Assembly: GCA_003531665.1 (NCBI GenBank)
Contig: DQFC01000036.1
Coordinates: 42,710 to 58,670, forward strand
Direction: 5' to 3'
Length of the DNA stretch: 15,961 nt
Source: Candidatus Collierbacteria bacterium
GTDB lineage: Bacteria > Patescibacteriota > Microgenomatia > UBA1400 > MFAQ01
The notes below the pieces were generated by a model that saw nothing but the letters and a program-made list of their open reading frames with translations, was not told the origin of the DNA and did not search any database. The first letter of the stretch is position 1. Each line of letters opens with the position of its first letter. Both the position numbers and the translations under genes were made by a program. Below, piece by piece: positions 7,153-14,651 of the stretch.

Positions 7153-10100
7153 AGTCCCTCACTTTCTCCTTCATCATCAAAGTCCCCTTCACGTAGCCCC
7201 TCTGTTTCACCATCACGGAGCCCTTCGGAATCACCCTCGCTGTCTCCATCTGCATCGGTATCACCATCGAGAAGTCCTTCCGTTTCTCCAAGTCATTCTC
7301 CATCTGCATCTGTTTCGCCATCACGGAGTCCCTCTGTATCACCCTCACTCTCGCCTTCGGCATCTGTTTCACCATCACGGAGTCCATCCGTTTCTCCATC
7401 CCTTTCTCCAAGTGCATCTGTTTCGCCATCACGGAGTCCATCTGTATCACCCTCACTCTCGCCTTCGGCGTCAATATCACCCTCTTTGTCTCCCTCGAAA
7501 TCTCCAAGTCTTTCACCATCGGCATCTGTTTCACCATCAATATCTCCTTCTGTATCGCCTTCTCTCTCGCCATCGGCGAGTATTTCTCCATCACTTAGTC
7601 CCTCAGAATCACCGAGTCTTTCACCATCGGCAAGTATTTCTCCGAGTTTAAGTCCTTCTGTATCGCCTTCTCTCTCACCATCGGCGTCAATATCACCATC
7701 GATATCTCCTTCTGTTTCTCCATCACTGTCACCGAGTGCTAGTATTTCACCCTCTCTCAGTCCATCTGTTTCTCCGAGTCTTTCACCAAGTGCATCAATA
7801 TCACCCTCTTTGTCTCCCTCGGAATCTCCAAGTCTTTCACCATCGGCATCTGTTTCACCAAGTATTAGTCCCAGCGTCTCACCATCATTAAGTCCTTCGG
7901 CATCGGTAAGCCCTTCTCTGAGTCCAAGTGAGTCACCTTCACTGTCTCCATCAGCATCTGTTTCACCAAGTATTTCTCCCTCGGAATCTCCATCATTAAG
8001 TCCAAGTGCGAGTGTTAGTCCGAGTTTAAGTCCGAGTGAATCACCATCACTCTCACCTTCGGCGTCAATATCACCATCGATATCTCCTTCTGTATCACCA
8101 TCACTCTCACCATCGGCATCGATAAGCCCTTCTCTGAGTCCAAGTGAATCTCCGAGTCTTTCACCATCGGCATCTGTTTCACCATCGATATCTCCTTCTG
8201 TATCACCTTCTCTCTCACCATCTGCAAGTATTTCTCCAAGTTTAAGTCCGAGTGAATCTCCATCATTAAGCCCTTCGGCATCTGTCTCACCTTCCGTTAG
8301 TCCTTCCGTTTCTCCCTCACTTTCTCCAAGTGCATCGGTATCTCCAAGTTTGAGTCCGAGTGAATCACCCTCACTCTCGCCTTCTGCAAGTGTTAGTCCG
8401 AGTTTGAGTCCAAGTGAGTCACCTTCACTGTCTCCATCAGCATCTGTTTCGCCATCACGGAGTCCCTCTGTATCACCCTCACTCTCGCCTTCTGCAAGTG
8501 TTAGTCCGAGTTTAAGTCCAAGTGAATCTCCATCACTCTCGCCATCGGCATCAATATCACCCTCTTTGTCTCCCTCGGAATCTCCAAGTCTTTCACCATC
8601 GGCATCTGTTTCACCAAGTATTAGTCCCAGCGTCTCACCATCATTAAGTCCTTCGGCATCGGTAAGCCCTTCTCTGAGTCCGAGTGAATCACCATCACTC
8701 TCGCCTTCTGCAAGTGTTAGTCCGAGTTTAAGTCCTTCTGTATCGCCTTCTCTCTCGCCAAGTGCATCGGTATCTCCAAGTTTGAGTCCGAGTGAATCAC
8801 CCTCACTCTCGCCATCAGCGAGTATTTCACCTTCCGTTAGTCCTTCCGTTTCTCCCTCACTTTCTCCAAGTGCATCAATATCACCGTCTCTCAGTCCATC
8901 TGAGTCTCCATCTCTCTCGCCATCTGCGAGTATTAGTCCGAGCTTAAGTCCGAGTGAATCACCATCACTCTCGCCTTCGGCAAGTATTTCTCCGAGTTTA
9001 AGTCCTTCTGTATCGCCTTCTCTCTCACCATCGGCGAGTATTTCACCTTCCGTTAGTCCATCCGTTTCTCCAAGTCTGAGTCCTTCGGCATCGATAAGCC
9101 CTTCTCTGAGTCCGAGTGAATCTCCTTCACTTTCACCATCGGCATCAGTATCACCAAGTATTAGTCCCAGTGTCTCACCATCATTAAGTCCTTCGGCATC
9201 GATAAGCCCTTCTCTGAGTCCGAGCGTATCTCCGTCATTAAGTCCGAGTGCGAGTATTTCACCTTCTGTTAGTCCATCCGTTTCTCCAAGTCTGAGTCCA
9301 TCTGCATCAATATCACCATCAATATCTCCTTCTGTTTCACCAAGTCTTTCACCATCGGCATCAATCAGTCCCTCCGTTAGTCCATCCGTATCACCTTCTC
9401 TCTCGCCTTCTGCAAGTATTTCTCCAAGTTTAAGTCCGAGTGAATCTCCATCATTAAGCCCTTCGGCATCTGTCTCACCTTCCGTTAGTCCATCCGTTTC
9501 TCCAAGTCTGAGTCCTTCGGCATCTGTTTCACCATCGATATCTCCTTCTGTTTCTCCATCGAGAAGTCCGTCTGTATCCCCAAGTATCTCTCCGAGTTTA
9601 AGTCCTTCTGTATCGCCTTCTCTCTCACCATCGGCGAGTATTTCGCCTTCCGTTAGTCCATCCGTATCACCAAGTCTTTCACCAAGTGCATCGGTATCTC
9701 CAAGTTTAAGTCCGAGTGAATCTCCATCATTAAGCCCTTCGGCATCTGTCTCACCTTCCGTTAGTCCATCCGTTTCTCCAAGTCTGAGTCCTTCGGCATC
9801 GATAAGTCCTTCTCTGAGTCCGAGTGAGTCACCATCGTTAAGTCCAAGTGCGAGTGTTAGTCCGAGTTTAAGTCCGAGTGAATCTCCATCTCTTTCGCCG
9901 TCTGCAAGTATTTCTCCCTCACTCAGTCCGTCTGTATCCCCAAGTCTTTCGCCATCAGCATCGGTATCACCCAGCATTTCACCGTCTGTTTCACCTTCAC
10001 TTTCACCGAGTGCAAGTATTTCACCGAGTTTAAGTCCGAGTGAATCACCCTCACTCTCGCCTTCTGCAAGTATTTCTCCCTCACTCAGTCCGTCTGTATC

Positions 10101-13100
10101 CCCAAGTCTTTCGCCATCTGCAAGTGTTTCACCCTCCGTATCACCAAGTGTATCTCCATCACTTTCACCATCGGCAAGTATTTCTCCCTCCATATCACCG
10201 AGTGTTTCACCGTCTCTTTCACCTTCGGCGTCAATCAGTCCGAGTATATCTCCTTCCGTTTCTCCATCGTTAAGTCCATCTGCGTCAATATCGCCGAGTA
10301 TTAGTCCCAGTGTCTCACCATCATTAAGTCCTTCGGCATCGGTAAGTCCGAGCATATCTCCTTCCGTTTCTCCATCGTTAAGTCCATCTGCGTCAATATC
10401 ACCATCACTTAGTCCCTCGGAATCCCCAAGTCTCTCGCCATCTGCGAGTATTAGTCCGAGCTTAAGTCCGAGTGAATCACCATCACTCTCGCCTTCGGCG
10501 TCAATATCACCATCGATATCTCCTTCTGTTTCTCCAAGCCTTTCACCTTCGGCGTCAATCAGTCCGAGTATATCTCCTTCCGTTTCTCCATCGTTAAGTC
10601 CATCTGCGTCAATATCGCCATCTCTGTCTCCCTCGGAATCACCGAGTTTGAGTCCATCTGCATCAGTATCGCCGAGTATTAGTCCCAGTGTCTCACCATC
10701 ATTAAGTCCTTCGGCATCGATAAGTCCTTCTCTGAGTCCAAGTGAGTCACCATCGTTAAGTCCAAGTGCGAGTGTTAGTCCGAGTTTAAGTCCGAGTGAA
10801 TCACCTTCTCTCTCACCATCGGCGAGTGTTAGTCCAAGTTTGAGTCCTTCCGTTTCTCCAAGTCTTTCACCGTCTGCATCAGTATCGCCGAGTATTAGTC
10901 CCAGTGTCTCACCATCATTAAGTCCGAGTGCGAGTATTTCACCTTCTGTTAGTCCATCCGTTTCTCCAAGTCTGAGTCCTTCGGCGTCAATATCACCATC
11001 GATATCTCCTTCTGTATCACCATCACTCTCACCATCTGCAAGTATTAGTCCGAGTATAAGTCCGAGTGTATCTCCAAGTCTTTCTCCTTCGGCGTCAATA
11101 TCACCATCGATATCTCCTTCTGTCTCACCATCATTAAGTCCTTCGGAGTCGCCTTCGCTTTCACCCTCTCTCAGTCCATCTGAGTCTCCATCTCTCTCGC
11201 CTTCTGCATCTGTTTCGCCAAGCATTAGTCCTTCTGTATCACCTTCTCTCTCGCCAAGTGCATCGGTATCTCCAAGTTTGAGTCCGAGTGAATCCCCAAG
11301 CCTTTCACCGAGTGCGAGTATTTCTCCAAGTTTGAGTCCAAGTGAGTCACCTTCTCTCTCGCCTTCTGCAAGTGTTAGTCCGAGTATAAGTCCTTCTGTA
11401 TCACCTTCTCTCTCACCATCTGCAAGTATTTCTCCAAGTTTAAGTCCGAGTGAATCACCTTCTCTCTCACCATCAGCGAGTGTTAGTCCAAGTTTGAGTC
11501 CTTCCGTTTCTCCAAGCCTTTCTCCGTCTGCATCAGTAAGTCCTTCTCTGAGTCCAAGTGAGTCACCATCGTTAAGTCCTTCGGCATCGATCAGTCCTTC
11601 CATTAGTCCGAGTGAGTCACCATCTCTTTCGCCTTCTGCATCAATAAGTCCGAGTATATCTCCTTCCGTTTCTCCATCGATAAGTCCATCTGTATCTCCC
11701 AGCGTTAGTCCGAGTTTAAGTCCTAGTGAATCTCCATCACTTTCACCCTCGGCAAGTATTTCTCCCTCAGTATCACCGAGTGTCTCTCCATCGATAAGTC
11801 CCTCAGCGTCTGTTAGTCCATCGATATCTCCTTCCGTTTCTCCATCGATAAGTCCATCTGCGTCAATATCGCCATCTCTGTCTCCCTCGGAATCTCCAAG
11901 CCTTTCTCCATCTGCATCAATATCGCCCAGCATTTCTCCTTCTGTCTCACCATCTTTAAGCCCTTCGGCAAGTATTTCTCCCTCCGTATCACCAAGTGAG
12001 TCACCATCTCTTTCGCCTTCTGCATCAATAAGTCCGAGTATATCTCCTTCCGTTTCTCCATCGTTAAGTCCATCTGCGTCAATATCGCCCTCTCTGTCTC
12101 CCTCGGAATCACCGAGTCTTTCACCGAGTGCTTCTGTATCGCCATCACTTAGTCCTTCTGTATCACCATCGTTAAGTCCAAGTGCGAGTATTTCGCCTTC
12201 CGTTAGTCCATCCGTTTCTCCAAGTCTGAGTCCTTCGGCATCGATAAGTCCTTCTCTGAGTCCGAGTGAATCACCCTCACTCTCGCCTTCAGCATCAATA
12301 TCACCATCACTTAGTCCCTCGGAATCCCCAAGTCTCTCGCCAAGCGCATCGGTAAGTCCATCCATTAGTCCAAGTGAGTCACCATCGTTAAGTCCTTCGG
12401 CATCAATAAGTCCTTCCATTAGTCCAAGTGAATCTCCATCACTCTCACCATCGGCGTCAATATCACCATCAATATCTCCTTCTGTATCGCCATCACTGTC
12501 ACCGAGTGCTAGTATTTCACCCTCTCTCAGTCCATCTGAGTCTCCCTCTCTTTCTCCTTCAGCATCAATATCACCATCACTTAGTCCCTCGGAATCCCCA
12601 AGTCTCTCACCATCTGCAAGTGTTAGTCCAAGTTTGAGTCCTTCCGTTTCTCCATCGATAAGTCCATCTGTATCACCTTCCCTTTCACCAAGCGCTTCTG
12701 TTTCTCCATCTTTGTCTCCCTCGGAATCTCCAAGTCTTTCTCCATCGGCAAGTATTTCACCGAGTTTAAGTCCGAGTGAATCACCATCACTCTCGCCATC
12801 AGCGAGTATTTCTCCTTCCGCTAGTCCATCCGTTTCTCCAAGTCTTTCACCCTCGGCGAGTATTTCTCCGAGTTTAAGTCCGAGTGAGTCACCGAGTCTT
12901 TCACCATCGGCAAGTATTTCTCCGTCTTTCTCTCCCTCAGCCAGCACTTCACCTTCCACACCACCACTCGGTTCCTCCTCTATTTCTCCATCAGTCTCAC
13001 CTAGTCTTTCGCCATCGACTTCAGTTAGTTCCAGTGAAAGCGCCAGTATTTCCCCATCTAGTAGTAAATCCCCATCTTTAAGTCCTTCTGCAAGTGAAAG

Positions 13101-14334
13101 CCCTAGTATTTCACCCTCCCTTTCACCCTCATCATCAGAAAGTCCAAGTAATTCTCCATCACTCTCACCCTCATCATCAGAAAGTCCAAGTAGTTCCCCA
13201 TCTAGTAGTAAATCCCCATCTTTAAGTCCTTCTGCAAGTGAAAGCCCTAGCATTTCACCTTCCCTTTCACCCTCATCATCAGAAAGTCCAAGTAGTTCCC
13301 CATCCAGTAGTATCTCTCCATCAATCAGCCCTTCGGCTTCCTTTTCTCCATCCGCCAGTGTTAGTCCTTCTGGATCTTCCAGTAAATCACCCTCAGCCTC
13401 CGCCAGCGCATCACCCTCTTTAAGTCCTTCTGCTTCATTTTCGCCCTCTACAAGTCTTAGCCCAAGCGCCTCTCCCAGTAACTCACCAAGTACTAGCAGT
13501 AGTCAGAGCGCAAGTGTGTCCCCCTCTGAATCACCCAGCCTCAGCCCTTCAGGTTCGGCTAGCCCCTCTTCTAGTTTCAGTCCATCTTCTAGTGTCAGCC
13601 CGTCCGAGTCACCTAGTCAATCTCCCAGCGAATCCCCCTCTGAGTCGCCTAGTGTTTCCCCCTCAGCTTCCCCCAGCACGAGTCCAAGCGAATCTCCTTC
13701 GGTATCACCGAGTATCAGTCCATCCGAATCACCCAGCCTCAGCCCGTCCGCAAGCACCTCTCCGGTACAATCTTCCAGCGAATCCCCCTCAACCTCACCA
13801 AGTGTCAGCCCGTCCGAATCACCAAGTCAATCTCCCAGCGAATCCTCCTCTGAGTCGCCTAGTGTTTCCCCCTCAGCTTCCCTCAGCGCGAGTCCAAGTG
13901 TGTCTCCTTCGGCGTCACCGAGTGTCAGCCCTTCTGAGTCGCCAAGTTTAAGTCCCTCCGCAAGCACCTCTCCGGTACAATCTTCCAGCGAATCCCCTTC
14001 TGAGTCGCCAAGTTTAAGTCCCTCCGCCAGCACCTCTCCCGTACAGTCTCCCAGTCAGTCCCCCTCAGCCTCACCAAGTTCCACGCCATCCTCAAGCCCC
14101 TCCCCATCAGAAACCGCCGCAGTTGTTCCCGTCTCTACATCATCCGCATCACCATCAAGATCACCTTCAGAATCCGCGAGCATCAGCCCGTCAGCCAGCC
14201 CTTCTCCAAGCCCTTCGCTTCCGGATATGATTATTCTAATCAACAGAAGCAAAATAGCTCGTCGCATCAATGGTAGAAATTATCTCCAACTTAAGCCCAA
14301 ACACTCGACCTCTCAAAACACAACAGCGGTTTAG
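6487..14334 (+). CDS. Giant mucin-like serine-rich repeat protein with N-terminal glycine-rich domain
   Basis: This is a 2615-aa protein. Residues 1-221 are a glycine-rich domain: YTSSTTWTAPAGTTSVRVEC, long Gly runs, VTVTPGNTYTVTVGTGG, and GARGQVVLTY at its end, the pattern of the Gly_rich_2 group seen in phage tail and bacterial surface proteins. Residues 223-2577 are Ser-rich, with serine at essentially every odd residue and Pro, Leu, Ala, Val, Ile, Glu or Arg between. Up to about residue 2150 it is mainly an 18-residue unit such as SPSLSPSASVSPSISPSV; beyond that it is irregular. Residues 2580-2602 are a short tail with KIARRINGRNYLQL, shared with the next gene. There is no obvious Sec signal peptide, LPxTG or membrane anchor. 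The alternating Ser-X backbone resembles glycosylated streptococcal serine-rich adhesins, and the upstream glycosyltransferases could modify it. Its likely role is an extended surface or fibre stalk. Phage fibre is the alternative. Array length in the assembly may not be exact. Confidence 0.88.
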   Translation: MSTTTYTSSTTWTAPAGTTSVRVECWGGGGGGGGSSGTNGGGGGGGAGGAYALDTSVTVTPGNTYTVTVGTGGSAGTTTGNGGTGNPSWFASAATVYAQGGAGGSVGPNGARGTASSASSIGNTVYRGGHGVAGVSANYSGAGGGGAGSGGLGGTGTTTTGGTGTATGGGDGADGLVLTAEGSGLAGSVCGGGGSGGKKLLGSAYTGGAGARGQVVLTYAENSPSLSPSSSKSPSRSPSVSPSRSPSESPSLSPSASVSPSRSPSVSPSHSPSASVSPSRSPSVSPSLSPSASVSPSRSPSVSPSLSPSASVSPSRSPSVSPSLSPSASISPSLSPSKSPSLSPSASVSPSISPSVSPSLSPSASISPSLSPSESPSLSPSASISPSLSPSVSPSLSPSASISPSISPSVSPSLSPSASISPSLSPSVSPSLSPSASISPSLSPSESPSLSPSASVSPSISPSVSPSLSPSASVSPSLSPSESPSLSPSASVSPSISPSESPSLSPSASVSPSLSPSESPSLSPSASISPSISPSVSPSLSPSASISPSLSPSESPSLSPSASVSPSISPSVSPSLSPSASISPSLSPSESPSLSPSASVSPSVSPSVSPSLSPSASVSPSLSPSESPSLSPSASVSPSLSPSESPSLSPSASVSPSRSPSVSPSLSPSASVSPSLSPSESPSLSPSASISPSLSPSESPSLSPSASVSPSISPSVSPSLSPSASVSPSLSPSESPSLSPSASVSPSLSPSVSPSLSPSASVSPSLSPSESPSLSPSASISPSVSPSVSPSLSPSASISPSLSPSESPSLSPSASISPSLSPSESPSLSPSASISPSLSPSVSPSLSPSASISPSVSPSVSPSLSPSASISPSLSPSESPSLSPSASVSPSISPSVSPSLSPSASISPSLSPSVSPSLSPSASISPSVSPSVSPSLSPSASISPSISPSVSPSLSPSASISPSVSPSVSPSLSPSASISPSLSPSESPSLSPSASVSPSVSPSVSPSLSPSASVSPSISPSVSPSRSPSVSPSISPSLSPSVSPSLSPSASISPSVSPSVSPSLSPSASVSPSLSPSESPSLSPSASVSPSVSPSVSPSLSPSASISPSLSPSESPSLSPSASVSPSLSPSESPSLSPSASISPSLSPSVSPSLSPSASVSPSISPSVSPSLSPSASISPSLSPSESPSLSPSASISPSLSPSVSPSLSPSASVSPSVSPSVSPSLSPSASISPSISPSVSPSLSPSASISPSISPSVSPSLSPSASISPSISPSVSPSLSPSASVSPSISPSVSPSLSPSASISPSLSPSESPSLSPSASISPSLSPSESPSLSPSASISPSISPSVSPSLSPSASISPSISPSVSPSLSPSASISPSLSPSESPSLSPSASVSPSISPSVSPSLSPSASISPSLSPSESPSLSPSASVSPSLSPSESPSLSPSASVSPSLSPSVSPSLSPSASVSPSISPSVSPSLSPSASISPSVSPSVSPSLSPSASISPSISPSVSPSLSPSASISPSISPSVSPSLSPSASISPSISPSVSPSLSPSESPSLSPSLSPSESPSLSPSASVSPSISPSVSPSLSPSASVSPSLSPSESPSLSPSASISPSLSPSESPSLSPSASVSPSISPSVSPSLSPSASISPSLSPSESPSLSPSASVSPSLSPSVSPSLSPSASVSPSLSPSESPSLSPSASISPSISPSESPSLSPSASISPSISPSVSPSISPSVSPSVSPSLSPSESPSLSPSASISPSVSPSVSPSISPSASVSPSISPSVSPSISPSASISPSLSPSESPSLSPSASISPSISPSVSPSLSPSASISPSVSPSESPSLSPSASISPSISPSVSPSLSPSASISPSLSPSESPSLSPSASVSPSLSPSVSPSLSPSASISPSVSPSVSPSLSPSASISPSLSPSESPSLSPSASISPSLSPSESPSLSPSASVSPSISPSESPSLSPSASISPSISPSESPSLSPSASISPSISPSVSPSLSPSASISPSLSPSESPSLSPSASISPSLSPSESPSLSPSASVSPSLSPSVSPSISPSVSPSLSPSASVSPSLSPSESPSLSPSASISPSLSPSESPSLSPSASISPSASPSVSPSLSPSASISPSLSPSESPSLSPSASISPSFSPSASTSPSTPPLGSSSISPSVSPSLSPSTSVSSSESASISPSSSKSPSLSPSASESPSISPSLSPSSSESPSNSPSLSPSSSESPSSSPSSSKSPSLSPSASESPSISPSLSPSSSESPSSSPSSSISPSISPSASFSPSASVSPSGSSSKSPSASASASPSLSPSASFSPSTSLSPSASPSNSPSTSSSQSASVSPSESPSLSPSGSASPSSSFSPSSSVSPSESPSQSPSESPSESPSVSPSASPSTSPSESPSVSPSISPSESPSLSPSASTSPVQSSSESPSTSPSVSPSESPSQSPSESSSESPSVSPSASLSASPSVSPSASPSVSPSESPSLSPSASTSPVQSSSESPSESPSLSPSASTSPVQSPSQSPSASPSSTPSSSPSPSETAAVVPVSTSSASPSRSPSESASISPSASPSPSPSLPDMIILINRSKIARRINGRNYLQLKPKHSTSQNTTAV
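7792..7925 (+). repeat. 134-bp block, first copy of a long perfect duplication
   Basis: By eye this block is identical to 8548-8681. The two copies are 756 bases apart, exactly 14 units of 54 bp. They differ from the next base onward, so this is a discrete shared block. Confidence 0.85.
8548..8681 (+). repeat. 134-bp block, second copy of the perfect duplication
   Basis: Matches 7792-7925 base for base. In-register unequal exchange or gene conversion between units is the simplest explanation. Confidence 0.85.
12940..14217 (+). repeat. Irregular 3' part of the Ser-X region
   Basis: The 18-residue unit dissolves into variable SPSx, SSSx and SASx steps, but serine (or rarely threonine) still occupies nearly every odd residue. 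The few breaks are TPPLG near residue 2160, PVQ in three SASTSPVQS copies, and AAVVPV near residue 2545. Larger duplications are visible: 13051-13150 recurs at 13195-13294 (two mismatches, offset 144), and 13747-13787 recurs at 13957-13997 (offset 210). It looks like an older, decayed array or a separate linker. Confidence 0.8.
14224..14292 (+). other. Shared C-terminal tail motif, copy in the giant protein
   Basis: Residues 2580-2602 read D-x-I-I-L-I-N-x-x-K-I-A-R-R-I-x-G-x-x-Y-L-x-L. Without gaps they match the last 23 residues of the 68-aa product at 14394-14600, with 7 identities (Asp, Asn, Lys, Ala, Arg, Gly, Tyr) and mostly conservative changes elsewhere. Here the motif is followed by 13 further residues. 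Confidence 0.7.
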
Positions 14335-14393
14335 CGACTTCGAGTTATATACTTAAAATTAAGAACATAAAATAAAGTTCTGAACTACTTACC
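14335..14393. promoter_or_regulatory. AT-rich spacer with an AGTTC-T-GAACT palindrome and a possible -10 box
   Basis: This 59-base gap holds TATACT at 14348-14353, one mismatch from a bacterial -10 box, but no good -35 at the right distance. A perfect 11-base palindrome at 14376-14386 lies just before the ATG at 14394. It could be an operator or chance. Confidence 0.2.
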
Positions 14394-14600
14394 ATGTCCT
14401 CCCCAAACCAATCACCATCTCAATTTGCTACCATCTCTTTTGGCGGCACCCAAGCTACACAAACACCAGCAAACGAATCATCACCACCCTCAACGAGCGT
14501 GAGTCCGTCTCCCAGTCCTGCAGTAGACGACACCGTATTTATAGTAAACACAGGAAAAAGAGCCAAGCGCCTAACAGGAAACCTCTACATCGAAATGTAA
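14394..14600 (+). CDS. Small Ser/Pro-rich protein sharing the C-terminal tail of the giant protein
   Basis: This 68-aa protein has three parts. Residues 1-28 are polar (MSSPNQSPSQFATISFGGTQ, then a Thr/Pro/Asn stretch). Residues 29-43 are a miniature Ser/Pro linker (SSPPSTSVSPSPSPA). Residues 46-68 are DDTVFIVNTGKRAKRLTGNLYIEM minus the first Asp, homologous to residues 2580-2602 of the giant protein just upstream. It is a natural gene and not a leftover of the repeat: it has its own ATG, stops in TAA directly after the motif, and keeps the tail conserved despite different codons. There is no signal peptide or membrane segment. Function is unknown; it could be a minimal partner, a cap, or a competitor for whatever recognises the tail. 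The alternative is a decayed duplicate of the 3' end of the giant gene. Confidence 0.68.
   Translation: MSSPNQSPSQFATISFGGTQATQTPANESSPPSTSVSPSPSPAVDDTVFIVNTGKRAKRLTGNLYIEM
14529..14597 (+). other. Shared C-terminal tail motif, copy in the 68-aa protein
   Basis: Residues 46-68 form the extreme C-terminus: Asp, a hydrophobic beta-like strand (VFIVN), a basic patch (KRAKRL), then G-x-x-Y-I-E-M. See the matching segment at 14224-14292. Confidence 0.7.
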
Positions 14601-14651
14601 CCAAGTATCACTAGCATTCTTAGGCAGAAAATTGTATTCTTAAATCAAGAA
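14601..14651. other. Short AT-rich spacer, nothing assignable
   Basis: These 51 bases show no hairpin with a T-run and no convincing promoter boxes. Confidence 0.4.

Larger units (their letters stand above)
7153..12939 (+). repeat. Tandem array of a 54-bp (18-aa) Ser-Pro unit, roughly 105 copies
   Basis: At protein level the unit is SPSLSPSAS[V/I]SPS[L/I/V/R]SPS[V/E]: three SPSx tetrads plus an AS-x step. Dividing the array length by 54 gives about 107, reduced slightly by a few short irregular blocks (for example near 9546-9600, 11140-11170, 11640-11720 and 12640-12690). DNA copies differ by synonymous choices, mixing TCN and AGY serine codons, so few neighbouring units are identical. The array lies wholly in frame within the giant gene. 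Confidence 0.92.

Noticed and set aside
7153..12939. CRISPR-like or iteron-like tandem repeats
   Set aside because: There are no unique spacers. Units are contiguous, in frame, degenerate at synonymous sites and conserved as protein. No Cas or replication genes are near.
7293..13253. A 1986-codon open frame on the minus strand, rich in Gly, Asp, Glu and Leu
   Set aside because: It is forced by the plus-strand code. In this antisense phase each codon is the complement of one third base plus the first two bases of the next sense codon. Stops would need sense codons starting TA or CA (Tyr, His, Gln), which are nearly absent from the Ser/Pro/Ala/Val/Ile/Leu/Glu array. There is no independent start or domain.
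14140..14334. Sortase (LPxTG-type) or membrane C-terminal anchor in the giant protein
   Set aside because: There is an SLPDM sequence but no LPxTG, no following hydrophobic helix and the end is polar.
14335..14393. Rho-independent terminator after the giant gene
   Set aside because: AGAAC...GTTCT (14362-14381) has only five-base AT-rich arms and no T-run follows.
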